Source: Actinomycetota bacterium | GTDB taxonomy: Bacteria > Actinomycetota > Rubrobacteria > Rubrobacterales > Rubrobacteraceae | DNA: 12,519 nucleotides | Direction of reading: 5' to 3' | NCBI GenBank assembly: GCA_020200675.1 | Contig: JAIVIG010000324.1 | Coordinates: 1-12,519, forward strand | Part shown: positions 1-6,621 of the stretch, piece by piece | Layout: each line of letters begins with the position of its first letter | Numbering within the stretch: position 1 is the first letter of the stretch | Made by a program: the position numbers and the translations under genes | The notes under the pieces: generated by a model | The model's database searches: none | The model's input: the letters and a program-made list of their open reading frames with translations, nothing else | What the model was told of the DNA's origin: nothing

Positions 1-299
1 CAATCCCCCCGGTAGTAATCCAGCCCCACCTCCCCCAGCGCCACGATCCCCGGCGACTCCGAAAGCTCCGCCAGCGCCTCGAGATGCGCCGCCGTATAAG
101 TCCCCGCGTTGTGCGGGTGGATCCCCGCCGACGAGTACACGTTCGGCAGCGCCGCCGCGAGCTTCGCCCCCTCCTGCGAGTCCTCCACATTCGTCCCAAC
201 GTTGACGACGGCCAGCACTCCCGCCTCCGCCGCCGCCTCTATCGCCTCCTCCGGCGAGAACTCCAACCGCAAGAGGTGCGTGTGCGAATCTATAAACAT
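1..299 (-). CDS. tatD: TatD-family metal-dependent hydrolase (DNase), N-terminal part
   Basis: This is the first 99 codons of a TatD-type hydrolase; the rest lies beyond the left window edge. The family forms metal-dependent amidohydrolase-fold (TIM barrel) nucleases with 3'-5' exonuclease or DNase activity in the cytoplasm. Visible signatures are the N-terminal metal-binding DSHTH motif (His6 and His8), the GIHPH motif at residues 59-63, and ALGEVGLDYY at residues 87-96 with metal-ligand Glu90. The start is ATG at 299, with a GGGGG tract 9-13 bases upstream as a likely ribosome binding site. In many Gram-positive bacteria rsmI and tatD lie close together, often with a methionyl-tRNA synthetase gene. 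Here they are separated by the accessory gene at 548-1462. Family assignment is secure; the exact substrate is not shown by the sequence. Confidence 0.93.
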   Translation of the reverse strand, partial: MFIDSHTHLLRLEFSPEEAIEAAAEAGVLAVVNVGTNVEDSQEGAKLAAALPNVYSSAGIHPHNAGTYTAAHLEALAELSESPGIVALGEVGLDYYRGD

Positions 300-356
300 A
301 AACTTAACCCCCGAGAGCCAGCACCGGGGGCATTATAGAGCTACTAGAGATTAACC

Positions 357-370
357 GTCAGTAGTCAGTA
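357..370. repeat. Two-copy GTCAGTA heptamer repeat
   Basis: Two exact, adjacent copies of GTCAGTA occupy 357-363 and 364-370. Read in the TCAGNNN phase they match the heptad pattern of the larger repeat blocks at 5162-5189 and 5305-5339, so this may be a short member of the same repeat family. Confidence 0.55.
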
Positions 371-417
371 AGAGACAGATCGCTGGCCTGTACGAACGCT
401 GGTGTTATACAAAATGC

Positions 418-447
418 CGGAGAGAGTAGAAACGGAGAGAGTAGAAA
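418..447. repeat. Tandem duplication of a 15-base unit
   Basis: The unit CGGAGAGAGTAGAAA occurs twice, head to tail and without mismatch, at 418-432 and 433-447. It is purine-rich and lies outside any supported gene. This looks like a slippage-type duplication; no function is evident. Confidence 0.85.
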
Positions 448-547
448 AGTACACCCAGCGCCAGAGAAGTGCAGCTACAGCCGCCCCAGGGCCTACGATA
501 TCGTGAACCTCATGGAGAGGAAGGCAGGGTAAATATCTTAGCCGCCT

Positions 548-1462
548 TCACGACATGTCGCGTGGCGGGTTTGCCACGAACTCGGCGAGATCTACGGGTA
601 TCCATTCGATGTTGGAGTTGCCAGTACCCCATTGCCCCACTTCGACCTCCGGCAACTTCATGTGCAGTATTACGGGGATACCCTCCCAAGCCTTCAACGG
701 CCGTACCAGGTCAATCACACGGTGAGCATGTCCCTGAAGCTCGAAGACTTGCTGAGCGACGATCATGACGTTTATCTCCTGAACCGCATGCGCCACGTTC
801 TTGATGTGCTCGGACAACTCGATCCTCGATGGCAACCTCTTGGCTTCTTCTCGCACGCTCGCTTTCAGCTTGCGCCAAGCCAGAAACTTGTCCCTGTCGA
901 GTTCGACCCGTAGGTAGTGCTCGGTTTCTTCGCGCCGGCCGGGAGCGGCATGTGAACCGAAGGGAATATTATGCACCGCACTGCCTACGTGCTGCGTGTA
1001 ATTGCGTACCTGGTCCAAGAGGCGGTAGGAAAAGCTGGAATCGTATGCCTTATTCGTGGCTTTCTCGAACGCTTTAACCTGAGCCTTACCCTTGCCGTAC
1101 CGGTCCTCCAAGTTCTTCTGTGACTGATCGAGGAAAGAGCGAAAGGCCCGCAAGAAATTCGACACTTTAGTATCGATATCCCGGTGCATTCGCAGGGCAT
1201 CTATGCTCTCATGATTCGCATGGGCCGTATGGTATCTTTGTAGAGTGCTTTCGTACTCTTCATGAGCCTCTTGGACCGCCTTGACAGCTTGGTTCTCAAA
1301 CATCCATTCCAACAACCGTCCTGAGGATACCCTGTATTTTCGGTACTCCTCCCGCCCAAGCTCGCGAATGGCAACGAAGTTGGCGGGTTGATTTTCCGTC
1401 CCCTTCACAACGACCCCGAGCTCTGGCGTCATCTCATTCTGTTCCTGCGCCTTCGTGGTCAT
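548..1462 (-). CDS. Accessory protein with candidate HEPN-type RX4H motif
   Basis: A 304-aa soluble protein that I cannot place in a named family. It is mostly helical in character, with no signal peptide or membrane segment. Around residues 98-160 it has a helical stretch ending in RNYTQH (Arg153 to His158), which fits the RX4-6H signature of HEPN domains, with Asn after the Arg as in many HEPN nucleases. HEPN proteins often act as RNases in toxin-antitoxin, abortive infection and CRISPR systems; that role here is inference. The gene is visibly poorer in GC than its neighbours and sits between rsmI and tatD, suggesting horizontal acquisition as single-gene cargo. ATG at 1462 is directly preceded by AAGG, with no room for a normal Shine-Dalgarno. 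ATG at 1432 (codon 11) has AGGA about 10 bases upstream and is an alternative. It has its own likely promoter (1469-1496). Confidence 0.72.
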   Translation of the reverse strand: MTTKAQEQNEMTPELGVVVKGTENQPANFVAIRELGREEYRKYRVSSGRLLEWMFENQAVKAVQEAHEEYESTLQRYHTAHANHESIDALRMHRDIDTKVSNFLRAFRSFLDQSQKNLEDRYGKGKAQVKAFEKATNKAYDSSFSYRLLDQVRNYTQHVGSAVHNIPFGSHAAPGRREETEHYLRVELDRDKFLAWRKLKASVREEAKRLPSRIELSEHIKNVAHAVQEINVMIVAQQVFELQGHAHRVIDLVRPLKAWEGIPVILHMKLPEVEVGQWGTGNSNIEWIPVDLAEFVANPPRDMS

Positions 1463-1468
1463 CCTTAT

Positions 1469-1496
1469 ATTTTACGTCAGCTTGCCTTTTGTCCAA
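1469..1496 (-). promoter_or_regulatory. Predicted sigma-70-type promoter of the HEPN-like gene
   Basis: On the minus strand a -35 box TTGGAC (1496-1491) and a -10 box TAAAAT (1474-1469) are separated by 16 bases. Transcription would begin about 7 bases downstream, at or next to the ATG at 1462. The message would be leaderless for that start, or have an about 30-base leader for the alternative ATG at 1432. An independent promoter fits an inserted gene. Confidence 0.5.
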
Positions 1497-1657
1497 TGGT
1501 GTAGGTTCTTTGGATACAGTTAGCAAGCTATTCCAAGAGGGGAAGCTTCTTCCTTGCGCTGAGCGCCAGTTCCTCCCCTCCCACCTACCTCCCAAAGAGG
1601 CATCTATGTCTTGATGTATAGAGCAGTTCAGAAACATGCCGGCGAATGGTTAAGATA

Positions 1658-1672
1658 CTGAGCAACGCTCAG
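1658..1672 (-). terminator. Small hairpin at the rsmI stop codon
   Basis: A perfect 6-bp inverted repeat, CTGAGC and GCTCAG with a 3-base loop, overlaps the rsmI TGA stop codon (1669-1671). It is followed on the minus strand by a mixed AT-rich stretch, not a clean U-run. It could end the recJ-ROK-rsmI transcript, but only weakly resembles an intrinsic terminator. Confidence 0.3.
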
Positions 1673-2469
1673 GGCTTTACCAGCCGATTGTAGACCTCCC
1701 TCCGGCTTTGGCCCGACTCTTTAGCTGCCAGCGCCGCCGCCCTCGACGGGCTTTCTCCTTGCGCGACGTACTCCCGCGCCCTTTCGACGACCTCCTCGAA
1801 ATCGGTGGGCTCCTCCGACGCGCCGCCCCGAACGACGAGCACGATCTCGCCGCGTACTCCCCCCGCGAAGTGCTCCGCCGCTTCCGCGGCCGTCCCTCGA
1901 AAGACCTCCTCGTGCAGCTTCGTGAGCTCCCTGCACACCGCTACCGGCGTCTCCGCGGGCAGCTCCTTTAGCGTCTTCGCCAGCCGGTGCGGCGACTCGA
2001 AGAGCACGAAGGTGGACGGCTCGCCGGAGACCCTTTCGAGAAGCTCCTTTCGCTCGCGCCCCTTGCGAGGCGGGAAGCCCAGGAAGATCACCACGTCCGC
2101 CGGCAACCCGGAGGCGACGAGCGCCGTCATCACCGCCGAGGGTCCCGGGAGCGCCTCTACCTCGACGCCGGTCTCGATGCAGGCCCGGATCAACCGGTAG
2201 CCGGGGTCGGAGACGAGCGGGGTTCCGGCGTCGGAGACGAGCGCCACCTTCTCTGTTCGGGCCCTCTCGGCCAGCTCAGGAGCGAGGCGGTCCTCGTTGT
2301 GCTCGTGGTAAGCGACGAGCAGCTTCTTTATCTCGTAGTGAGCGAGCAGCCGGCCCGTCCTGCGCGTGTCCTCGCAGGCTACCAGGTCCGCTTCGCGCAA
2401 GTTCCGGAGGGCGCGTAGGGTGATGTCTTCGAGGTTGCCTATTGGGGTCGGGACGACAATTAGGGGCAA
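1669..2469 (-). CDS. rsmI: 16S rRNA (cytidine1402-2'-O)-methyltransferase RsmI
   Basis: A 266-aa SAM-dependent methyltransferase of the tetrapyrrole-methylase fold. It 2'-O-methylates C1402 in the decoding centre of 16S rRNA, normally together with the N4-methylase RsmH. The characteristic N-terminal motif PTPIGNLEDITLRAL is at residues 8-22, followed by ACEDTRRTGRLL, SDAGTPLVSDPGY (about 79-91), the ALPGPSAVMTAL segment and GFPPRKGRERKELLE. The C-terminus keeps the small helical tail seen in the family (SGQSRREVYNRLV). The start is TTG at 2469, 10 bases after the stop of the ROK kinase gene. An AGGA element overlapping that upstream stop codon is spaced 8 bases from the TTG, which suggests translational coupling. 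It is the last gene of the recJ-ROK-rsmI run. Confidence 0.96.
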   Translation of the reverse strand: MPLIVVPTPIGNLEDITLRALRNLREADLVACEDTRRTGRLLAHYEIKKLLVAYHEHNEDRLAPELAERARTEKVALVSDAGTPLVSDPGYRLIRACIETGVEVEALPGPSAVMTALVASGLPADVVIFLGFPPRKGRERKELLERVSGEPSTFVLFESPHRLAKTLKELPAETPVAVCRELTKLHEEVFRGTAAEAAEHFAGGVRGEIVLVVRGGASEEPTDFEEVVERAREYVAQGESPSRAAALAAKESGQSRREVYNRLVKP

Positions 2470-2479
2470 AGGAGGATTC

Positions 2480-3433
2480 CTACGTACCGAGCACGTACTC
2501 TCCGGATGAGGGGTCGCGGGCGAGGGCGGCGGCGCCGAGGATGCCGGACTGCGCTCCCAGGGAGGCTTCTTTGATCTCCACGAGGTCGCGCCCTGGAGAC
2601 ATCGCCCTGAGGTGTACTTCGTGGCGGGCGGCGTCGAGGATCAGGTCGCCCGCCCTCGCGGCCCCGCCTCCTATGGCTATGACCTCGGGGTTGAAGACGT
2701 TGACGAACCCGGCGAGCCCGATGCCGAGCCATCTTCCGGTCTCCTCCAACACCGAGCGCGCCGCCTCATCGCCTTCTCGGGCAAGCTCCGCGACGTCTTC
2801 TCCGAGCACCGTCCTCTCGACGGCGAGCCTGCCCAAAGCCGAGTCCGGCTTCTCGCTTGCGACCTCGCGGGCGCGGCGCGCTATCGCCGTGCCCGACGCC
2901 AGGGCTTCGAGACAGCCGTGGTTACCGCAACCACACCGGGGACCCGTGGCCTGGATCGTTATGTGCCCCATCTCCCCACCCGCTCCCTGCGCACCCCTGA
3001 GGAGCAAGCCGTGCGAGACCACGCCGCCCCCAACCCCGGTGCCGAGGGTAATGAAGATGAGGTGGGTAGCCTCGCTCCCCGCCCCGAACCGGAACTCGCC
3101 CCAGGCCGCGGCGTTGGCGTCGTTCTCCACGGTGGTCGACAACCCCGTCCTCTTCTCGAGTTCGTCCTTCAAGGGGACGCCCTCGATCGCGTGCAGGTTA
3201 GGCGCTTTGATTATCTTGTTCTCCGCCGTCGAGACAGTCCCGGGGACCGCGAGGCACGTCCCGCCGACCTCGAACCCGTTTTTGACCTCGTTGACGGCCC
3301 GGCCGATCGTCGAGAGCAGCCTCTCCTGAGGGCCTGCCGACGGGTACCTGACCTCGTTCAGAATGTCGCCCTCCGGCGACACCACGCCGGCGGCGATCTT
3401 CGTCCCTCCAACGTCGACCCCGATCGCGTTCAA
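2480..3433 (-). CDS. ROK-family sugar kinase (probable glucokinase)
   Basis: A 317-aa ROK kinase that phosphorylates a hexose, most likely glucose, using ATP in the cytoplasm. The N-terminal phosphate-binding motif DVGGTK is at residues 7-12 and the catalytic Asp lies in ENDANAAAWGE (Asp105). GTGVGGG follows at 131-137, the GGEMGH segment at 152-157 supplies a sugar-contact Glu and a zinc-ligand His, and the CxCG-x2-GC zinc site has Cys167, Cys169 and Cys174. There is no N-terminal helix-turn-helix, so it is an enzyme and not a ROK repressor. It starts with TTG at 3433, with GAGG 6 bases upstream, and lies 11 bases downstream of recJ and 10 upstream of rsmI. Glucose specificity is the commonest case for this subgroup, but fructose, mannose or N-acetylated sugars cannot be excluded. 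Confidence 0.92.
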   Translation of the reverse strand: MNAIGVDVGGTKIAAGVVSPEGDILNEVRYPSAGPQERLLSTIGRAVNEVKNGFEVGGTCLAVPGTVSTAENKIIKAPNLHAIEGVPLKDELEKRTGLSTTVENDANAAAWGEFRFGAGSEATHLIFITLGTGVGGGVVSHGLLLRGAQGAGGEMGHITIQATGPRCGCGNHGCLEALASGTAIARRAREVASEKPDSALGRLAVERTVLGEDVAELAREGDEAARSVLEETGRWLGIGLAGFVNVFNPEVIAIGGGAARAGDLILDAARHEVHLRAMSPGRDLVEIKEASLGAQSGILGAAALARDPSSGEYVLGT

Positions 3434-3444
3434 TTAGGACCTCG

Positions 3445-5118
3445 CTATCCTTTTCTCCAGTCGACTATCTCGAGCTCCGCCGCCCCGGTGTAAGCGCTGC
3501 GGCTCACCGTGTACACGGCGTCGAATGCTCCCTCGGGCACCGCCTCGGGCGGCCCCGCCAGCTTCGCCGGCACCCCGTCTCGCAAGCGCAGAAGGTTCAT
3601 CCCCTCCCAGAGCTGCCGCGCCCCCTCGACCCGCAACCCCTCCGAGACGAAGACCGGCCGGTAGTTCCCGCTCCCGAACGGCGCGATCTGCTCGTGCCAG
3701 ACCAGAAGCCCGTTGGATACGCCACCGGGCGAGACCTCCGCGTCCACCTCGATGGGGGGATCCAAGACGTCCGGGTTCTCCTCGATCTGCGCCCGCACCG
3801 CCCGGTTTACCCCGGCTACGAAGGCGTCGAAGTTACCGGACTCGACCGAGAGCCCCGCCGCCTTGCGGTGCCCACCCCACTCTCCGAGTAGGGGCCGCAC
3901 CGCAAAGAGCGCCCCGTGGAGGTCGACATCCGTCTCCCCCGACCGGGCCGAACCGCTATATGAACCGTTCGCCCGCCGGTTGAGAACGGCCGCCGGTCGC
4001 CCCGTCGCCCCCGCGACCTTGCCCGCGACCAGCCCGGCGAGTCCCCCGGCGGAGCCTTCGTCCACAACCACGATCTTGAAGTCCTGACCCGGGTCCACCT
4101 CGGCGAGCGCCCTCTCCACCGCATAACGGGTCCGCTGCTGCCGGTCGGAGTTGAGCTGGTTGAGGAGCGAAGCTATCCGCATGGCCTCACGCTTGTCCTC
4201 GGTGAGGAGCAGGTCCAGGGCGGGGCGGGGGTTTTTGATCCTTCCTATGGAGTTCAAGCGTGGTCCGAGCTTCCAGCCCAGGTCTCCCTCGTCCAGCTCC
4301 CCCCTCACCCCAGCCACCTTCGCGAGCGCCGCGATGCCGGGCCGGGCATCCCCGGCCCGGAGCGAGCGGTTCATGTGCCTCAACCCCATCGAGGCGAACG
4401 CCCGGTTGTCCCCGACGAGCGGCGCTATGTCTACCACCGTTCCTATGGAGACGAGGTCCAGGAGCTTGCCGATGTGCCTTCTCCCGTCCGGGTCTTCGAT
4501 CTCTCTGGCTACCGCCCAGGCGAGCTTCCAGGCGACCCCGACGCCAGCCAGAGGATCATCAAGGTCCCAGAGCTTCGGGTCGAGGACGGCGACGGCCGGC
4601 GGAGCTTCGGGCGGGTCCTCCGGCGGAATGTGGTGATCCGTCACGATCACGTCCATCCCGAGCTCGCTCGCAAGCTCGACCCCCGTCCTGTTGGATATCC
4701 CGCAATCGGCGGTGACGACCAAATCGACGCCCTCGGCAAAGAGATCCCGCACGTAGGGCTCCAGCAACCCGTAGCCCGTCTGGCGCGTGGGCAACTGGAC
4801 CACCAGGTTGTTCGTGTAGCGCGAGAGGGCGAGGTAAAGGGTAGCCGCCGAGGTGAGACCGTCGGTATCGTAGTCGCCGAAGATCCCGATCCGCTCGCCG
4901 TCCTCGATGGCCCGCACGACGCGCCGGGCCGCCACGCGCCACGCCTCCTCGTCCGGCGCCCCGATGGTCTTCAGCGAGGGCGAGAGAAACCCCAGGGCGC
5001 CCTCGGGGGACACGCCGCGGTTCGCCAGGACGCGGGCGCACAGGGGCTCCACCCCCGCAACCCGCGCGAGCTCCGAGACGACGCCCGCCTCGGGCTCAAG
5101 AAGCCGCCACCTCGCCAA
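3445..5118 (-). CDS. recJ: Single-stranded-DNA-specific exonuclease RecJ
   Basis: A 557-aa DHH-superfamily 5'-3' single-strand DNA exonuclease used in RecF-type recombination, base excision and mismatch repair. The N-terminal catalytic half shows DYDTDG at residues 82-87, ADCG at 137-140, the signature TDHH at 160-163 and the GPRLNSIGR segment at 285-293. The DHHA1 domain carries GGHRKAAG at 415-422, and a C-terminal OB-like region of about 100 residues ends the protein. The length fits bacterial RecJ of about 550-580 aa. The start is TTG at 5118, with AAGGA 5 bases upstream; an earlier ATG in the same area is closed by a stop. It heads the recJ-ROK-rsmI run. A TATAAT box lies about 37 bases upstream, immediately next to the TCAGNNN repeat block. 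Confidence 0.96.
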   Translation of the reverse strand: MARWRLLEPEAGVVSELARVAGVEPLCARVLANRGVSPEGALGFLSPSLKTIGAPDEEAWRVAARRVVRAIEDGERIGIFGDYDTDGLTSAATLYLALSRYTNNLVVQLPTRQTGYGLLEPYVRDLFAEGVDLVVTADCGISNRTGVELASELGMDVIVTDHHIPPEDPPEAPPAVAVLDPKLWDLDDPLAGVGVAWKLAWAVAREIEDPDGRRHIGKLLDLVSIGTVVDIAPLVGDNRAFASMGLRHMNRSLRAGDARPGIAALAKVAGVRGELDEGDLGWKLGPRLNSIGRIKNPRPALDLLLTEDKREAMRIASLLNQLNSDRQQRTRYAVERALAEVDPGQDFKIVVVDEGSAGGLAGLVAGKVAGATGRPAAVLNRRANGSYSGSARSGETDVDLHGALFAVRPLLGEWGGHRKAAGLSVESGNFDAFVAGVNRAVRAQIEENPDVLDPPIEVDAEVSPGGVSNGLLVWHEQIAPFGSGNYRPVFVSEGLRVEGARQLWEGMNLLRLRDGVPAKLAGPPEAVPEGAFDAVYTVSRSAYTGAAELEIVDWRKG

Positions 5119-5154
5119 ACGCTTCCTTCCCTACGGACTCTAGCTTGCCATTTC

Positions 5155-5160
5155 ATTATA
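5155..5160 (-). promoter_or_regulatory. -10 box (TATAAT) upstream of recJ
   Basis: An exact TATAAT reads on the minus strand 36 bases before the recJ TTG. No good -35 hexamer is visible at 16-18 bases, because that position is occupied by the heptad repeat block at 5162-5189. If active, this promoter would either lack a classical -35 or use repeat-derived sequence or an activator. Confidence 0.4.
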
Positions 5161-5161
5161 C

Positions 5162-5189
5162 TTGGCTCTCAGTCTTCAGCTCTCGGCTT
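5162..5189. repeat. Degenerate 7-base TCAGNNN repeats, block A
   Basis: Four consecutive heptads fit the pattern T(C/T)(A/G)GNNN on the plus strand: TTGGCTC, TCAGTCT, TCAGCTC and TCGGCTT. A further TCAGC lies out of phase at 5194-5198. Block B (5305-5339) has the same heptads in the opposite orientation, so the two blocks make an imperfect inverted repeat around about 115 bases. Confidence 0.7.
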
Positions 5190-5304
5190 TTGTTCAGCGG
5201 TGCGCGAGTCTTCCCACGAGCGTTACACTTTCGCAAGACAGGGAGAAAACGGCTACCAATGACGTTCTTCAACCCCCGACGCGGAGCTCCTTCCAACAAC
5301 TCCT

Positions 5305-5339
5305 AGCTGATGGCTGAGTGCTGAAAGCTGAGAGCTGAC
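5305..5339. repeat. Degenerate 7-base repeats, block B (inverted relative to block A)
   Basis: Five consecutive heptads share the core GCTGA: AGCTGAT, GGCTGAG, TGCTGAA, AGCTGAG and AGCTGAC. Their complements read TCAGCNN, matching block A and the short repeat at 357-370. The block abuts a 7-bp-stem hairpin that overlaps the stop codon of the PLD gene. Confidence 0.8.
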
Positions 5340-5352
5340 GGCGAAGCCGTCA
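5336..5352 (-). terminator. Hairpin overlapping the PLD gene stop codon
   Basis: A perfect 7-bp stem, TGACGGC and GCCGTCA, with a 3-base loop spans the TGA stop (5350-5352) of the PLD-like gene. No U-run follows; the heptad repeat block does. It may end or stabilise the DUF697-PLD transcript, or be part of the repeat element. Confidence 0.35.
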
Positions 5353-6621
5353 CACCAGCGGTCTGAGGGTGGCGAGGGCGCGCTCGGCCAGCTTCGCGGG
5401 GAGGGGGCGACTCCTCCAGTCTTCGAGCGTAATCTCTTCGGCGTTCGTCTTGTCTACCTCGAACATCCTCTCCATCTGGGCGGCGAGGCGCTCGCTGTAG
5501 ACCTCCAGGTTGATCTCGTAGTTCCCCAAGAGGCTCAGGCGGTCTATATTGGCGCTGCCGATGGTGGACCAGAGGCCGTCGACGGTGGCGGTCTTCGAGT
5601 GGATCATGATCTGCTCGTAGCCGAATATCCTCACCCCCGCGCACAAGAGCTCGTCGAAGCGGCGCCTCGCGAGCCAGTCAGCGGTGACGTGGTTAGAGTT
5701 GCGCGGCAACAGGATCTGCACGTCCACACCCCTCTTTACGGCTTCGATCAGCCCGGCGCGCATCGCCCGGTCGGGGACGAAGTAGGCGTGGGTCATGTAG
5801 ACGCGCTCGTTTGCCCGGGCTATCGCGTCGAGGTACATACCCCGGATCGGGAAGATGCGCAGGTACGGGTCGTTGAGGCGAACCCTGATGTTCGGGTTCC
5901 AGTCGCGCTCGCGCACCGGCTCTACCGCGGGGAGGTCGCTAGTGCGGTGGGAGTTCCAGAAGTCGACGAAGGAGCTCTCGACCTCGTGTACGATGCGCCC
6001 CCTGATCCCGACGTGCGTGTCACGCCAGCCCGCGGCGTACAGCGAACCGATGTTGTAGCCGCCCAGAAAGGCCACCCGCCCGTCCACGCTCATCACGTGG
6101 CGATGGTACCTGAAGGCGTGCCTCGGGTTGGCGTAGCTCGTGGGCTCCGAGAAAGGCCGGAAGTGGAGCGCGTGGATCTCCTCCGGGAACCGCTTGAACG
6201 AGGGGGACACGAAGAAGTTCGCCAGACCGTCAAAGACCGCGTACACCTCGACCCCCTCGCGGGCCTTCTCCGCGAGGGCCGAGACGAAGCGCCGGCCCAG
6301 CTCATCGCCCTTCCAGATAAACGTACCGAGGAAGATCCTCTCTTGGGCCCCCTCGATCTCGTCGAGCATCGCCTCGTAGAGATCGACGCCGTAAGGGTAG
6401 AGCTTCAGCCGGTCGTCACCGCTCTCCAGCCCTATCTCGGGCTGGTCCACCCACGGGAAGCCCTCCTTCGGCCCCTCCCGGCGCTTGCGTATCTCGTCCA
6501 TCGCGACCAGGCCCCCGACCAGCGCCGCCTGCGTCGCCGCCGTCGCCAGAAAGATCCGGAGCCCGAACCTCCGCAGATCCGCCAGGACGCCACGCAACGC
6601 TCGCAAAGAGTTCGAGGCCAT
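5350..6621 (-). CDS. Phospholipase D / cardiolipin-synthase-like membrane protein
   Basis: A 423-aa member of the PLD superfamily. It has one membrane helix near the N-terminus (about residues 20-41) followed by two PLD domains. Such enzymes transfer phosphatidyl groups, for example making cardiolipin, or cleave phosphodiesters at the membrane. The second HKD motif is intact: His341-x-Lys343-x4-Asp348, followed by GSANID at 355-360. The first motif reads His173-Arg-His175-x4-Asp180, so the usual lysine is replaced by histidine; the following GGYNIG (187-192) is typical. The start is ATG at 6621, with no strong ribosome binding site, inside the 3' part of the DUF697 frame. The frame stays open further upstream, but that part is Arg/Gly-rich and not protein-like. 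Cardiolipin synthesis is plausible but not proven. Confidence 0.85.
   Translation of the reverse strand: MASNSLRALRGVLADLRRFGLRIFLATAATQAALVGGLVAMDEIRKRREGPKEGFPWVDQPEIGLESGDDRLKLYPYGVDLYEAMLDEIEGAQERIFLGTFIWKGDELGRRFVSALAEKAREGVEVYAVFDGLANFFVSPSFKRFPEEIHALHFRPFSEPTSYANPRHAFRYHRHVMSVDGRVAFLGGYNIGSLYAAGWRDTHVGIRGRIVHEVESSFVDFWNSHRTSDLPAVEPVRERDWNPNIRVRLNDPYLRIFPIRGMYLDAIARANERVYMTHAYFVPDRAMRAGLIEAVKRGVDVQILLPRNSNHVTADWLARRRFDELLCAGVRIFGYEQIMIHSKTATVDGLWSTIGSANIDRLSLLGNYEINLEVYSERLAAQMERMFEVDKTNAEEITLEDWRSRPLPAKLAERALATLRPLV

Larger units (their letters stand above)
300..547. other. Gene-free interval with small repeats
   Basis: This 248-base stretch separates the accessory gene from tatD. No supported gene is present. 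It holds two adjacent GTCAGTA units (357-370), a tandem pair of 15-base units (418-447) and a 10-base palindrome ACGATATCGT (495-504). One plus-strand frame reads a protein-like tail ending in a stop at about 533, but no start or family can be assigned. The interval looks like degraded or inserted DNA, not a dedicated regulatory region. Confidence 0.5.

Noticed and set aside
1463..1668. Searched the 206-base gap between rsmI and the accessory gene for a tRNA, small RNA or small gene
   Set aside because: No cloverleaf, strong terminator or protein-like frame was found. It contains only the accessory gene promoter and the small hairpin at the rsmI stop.
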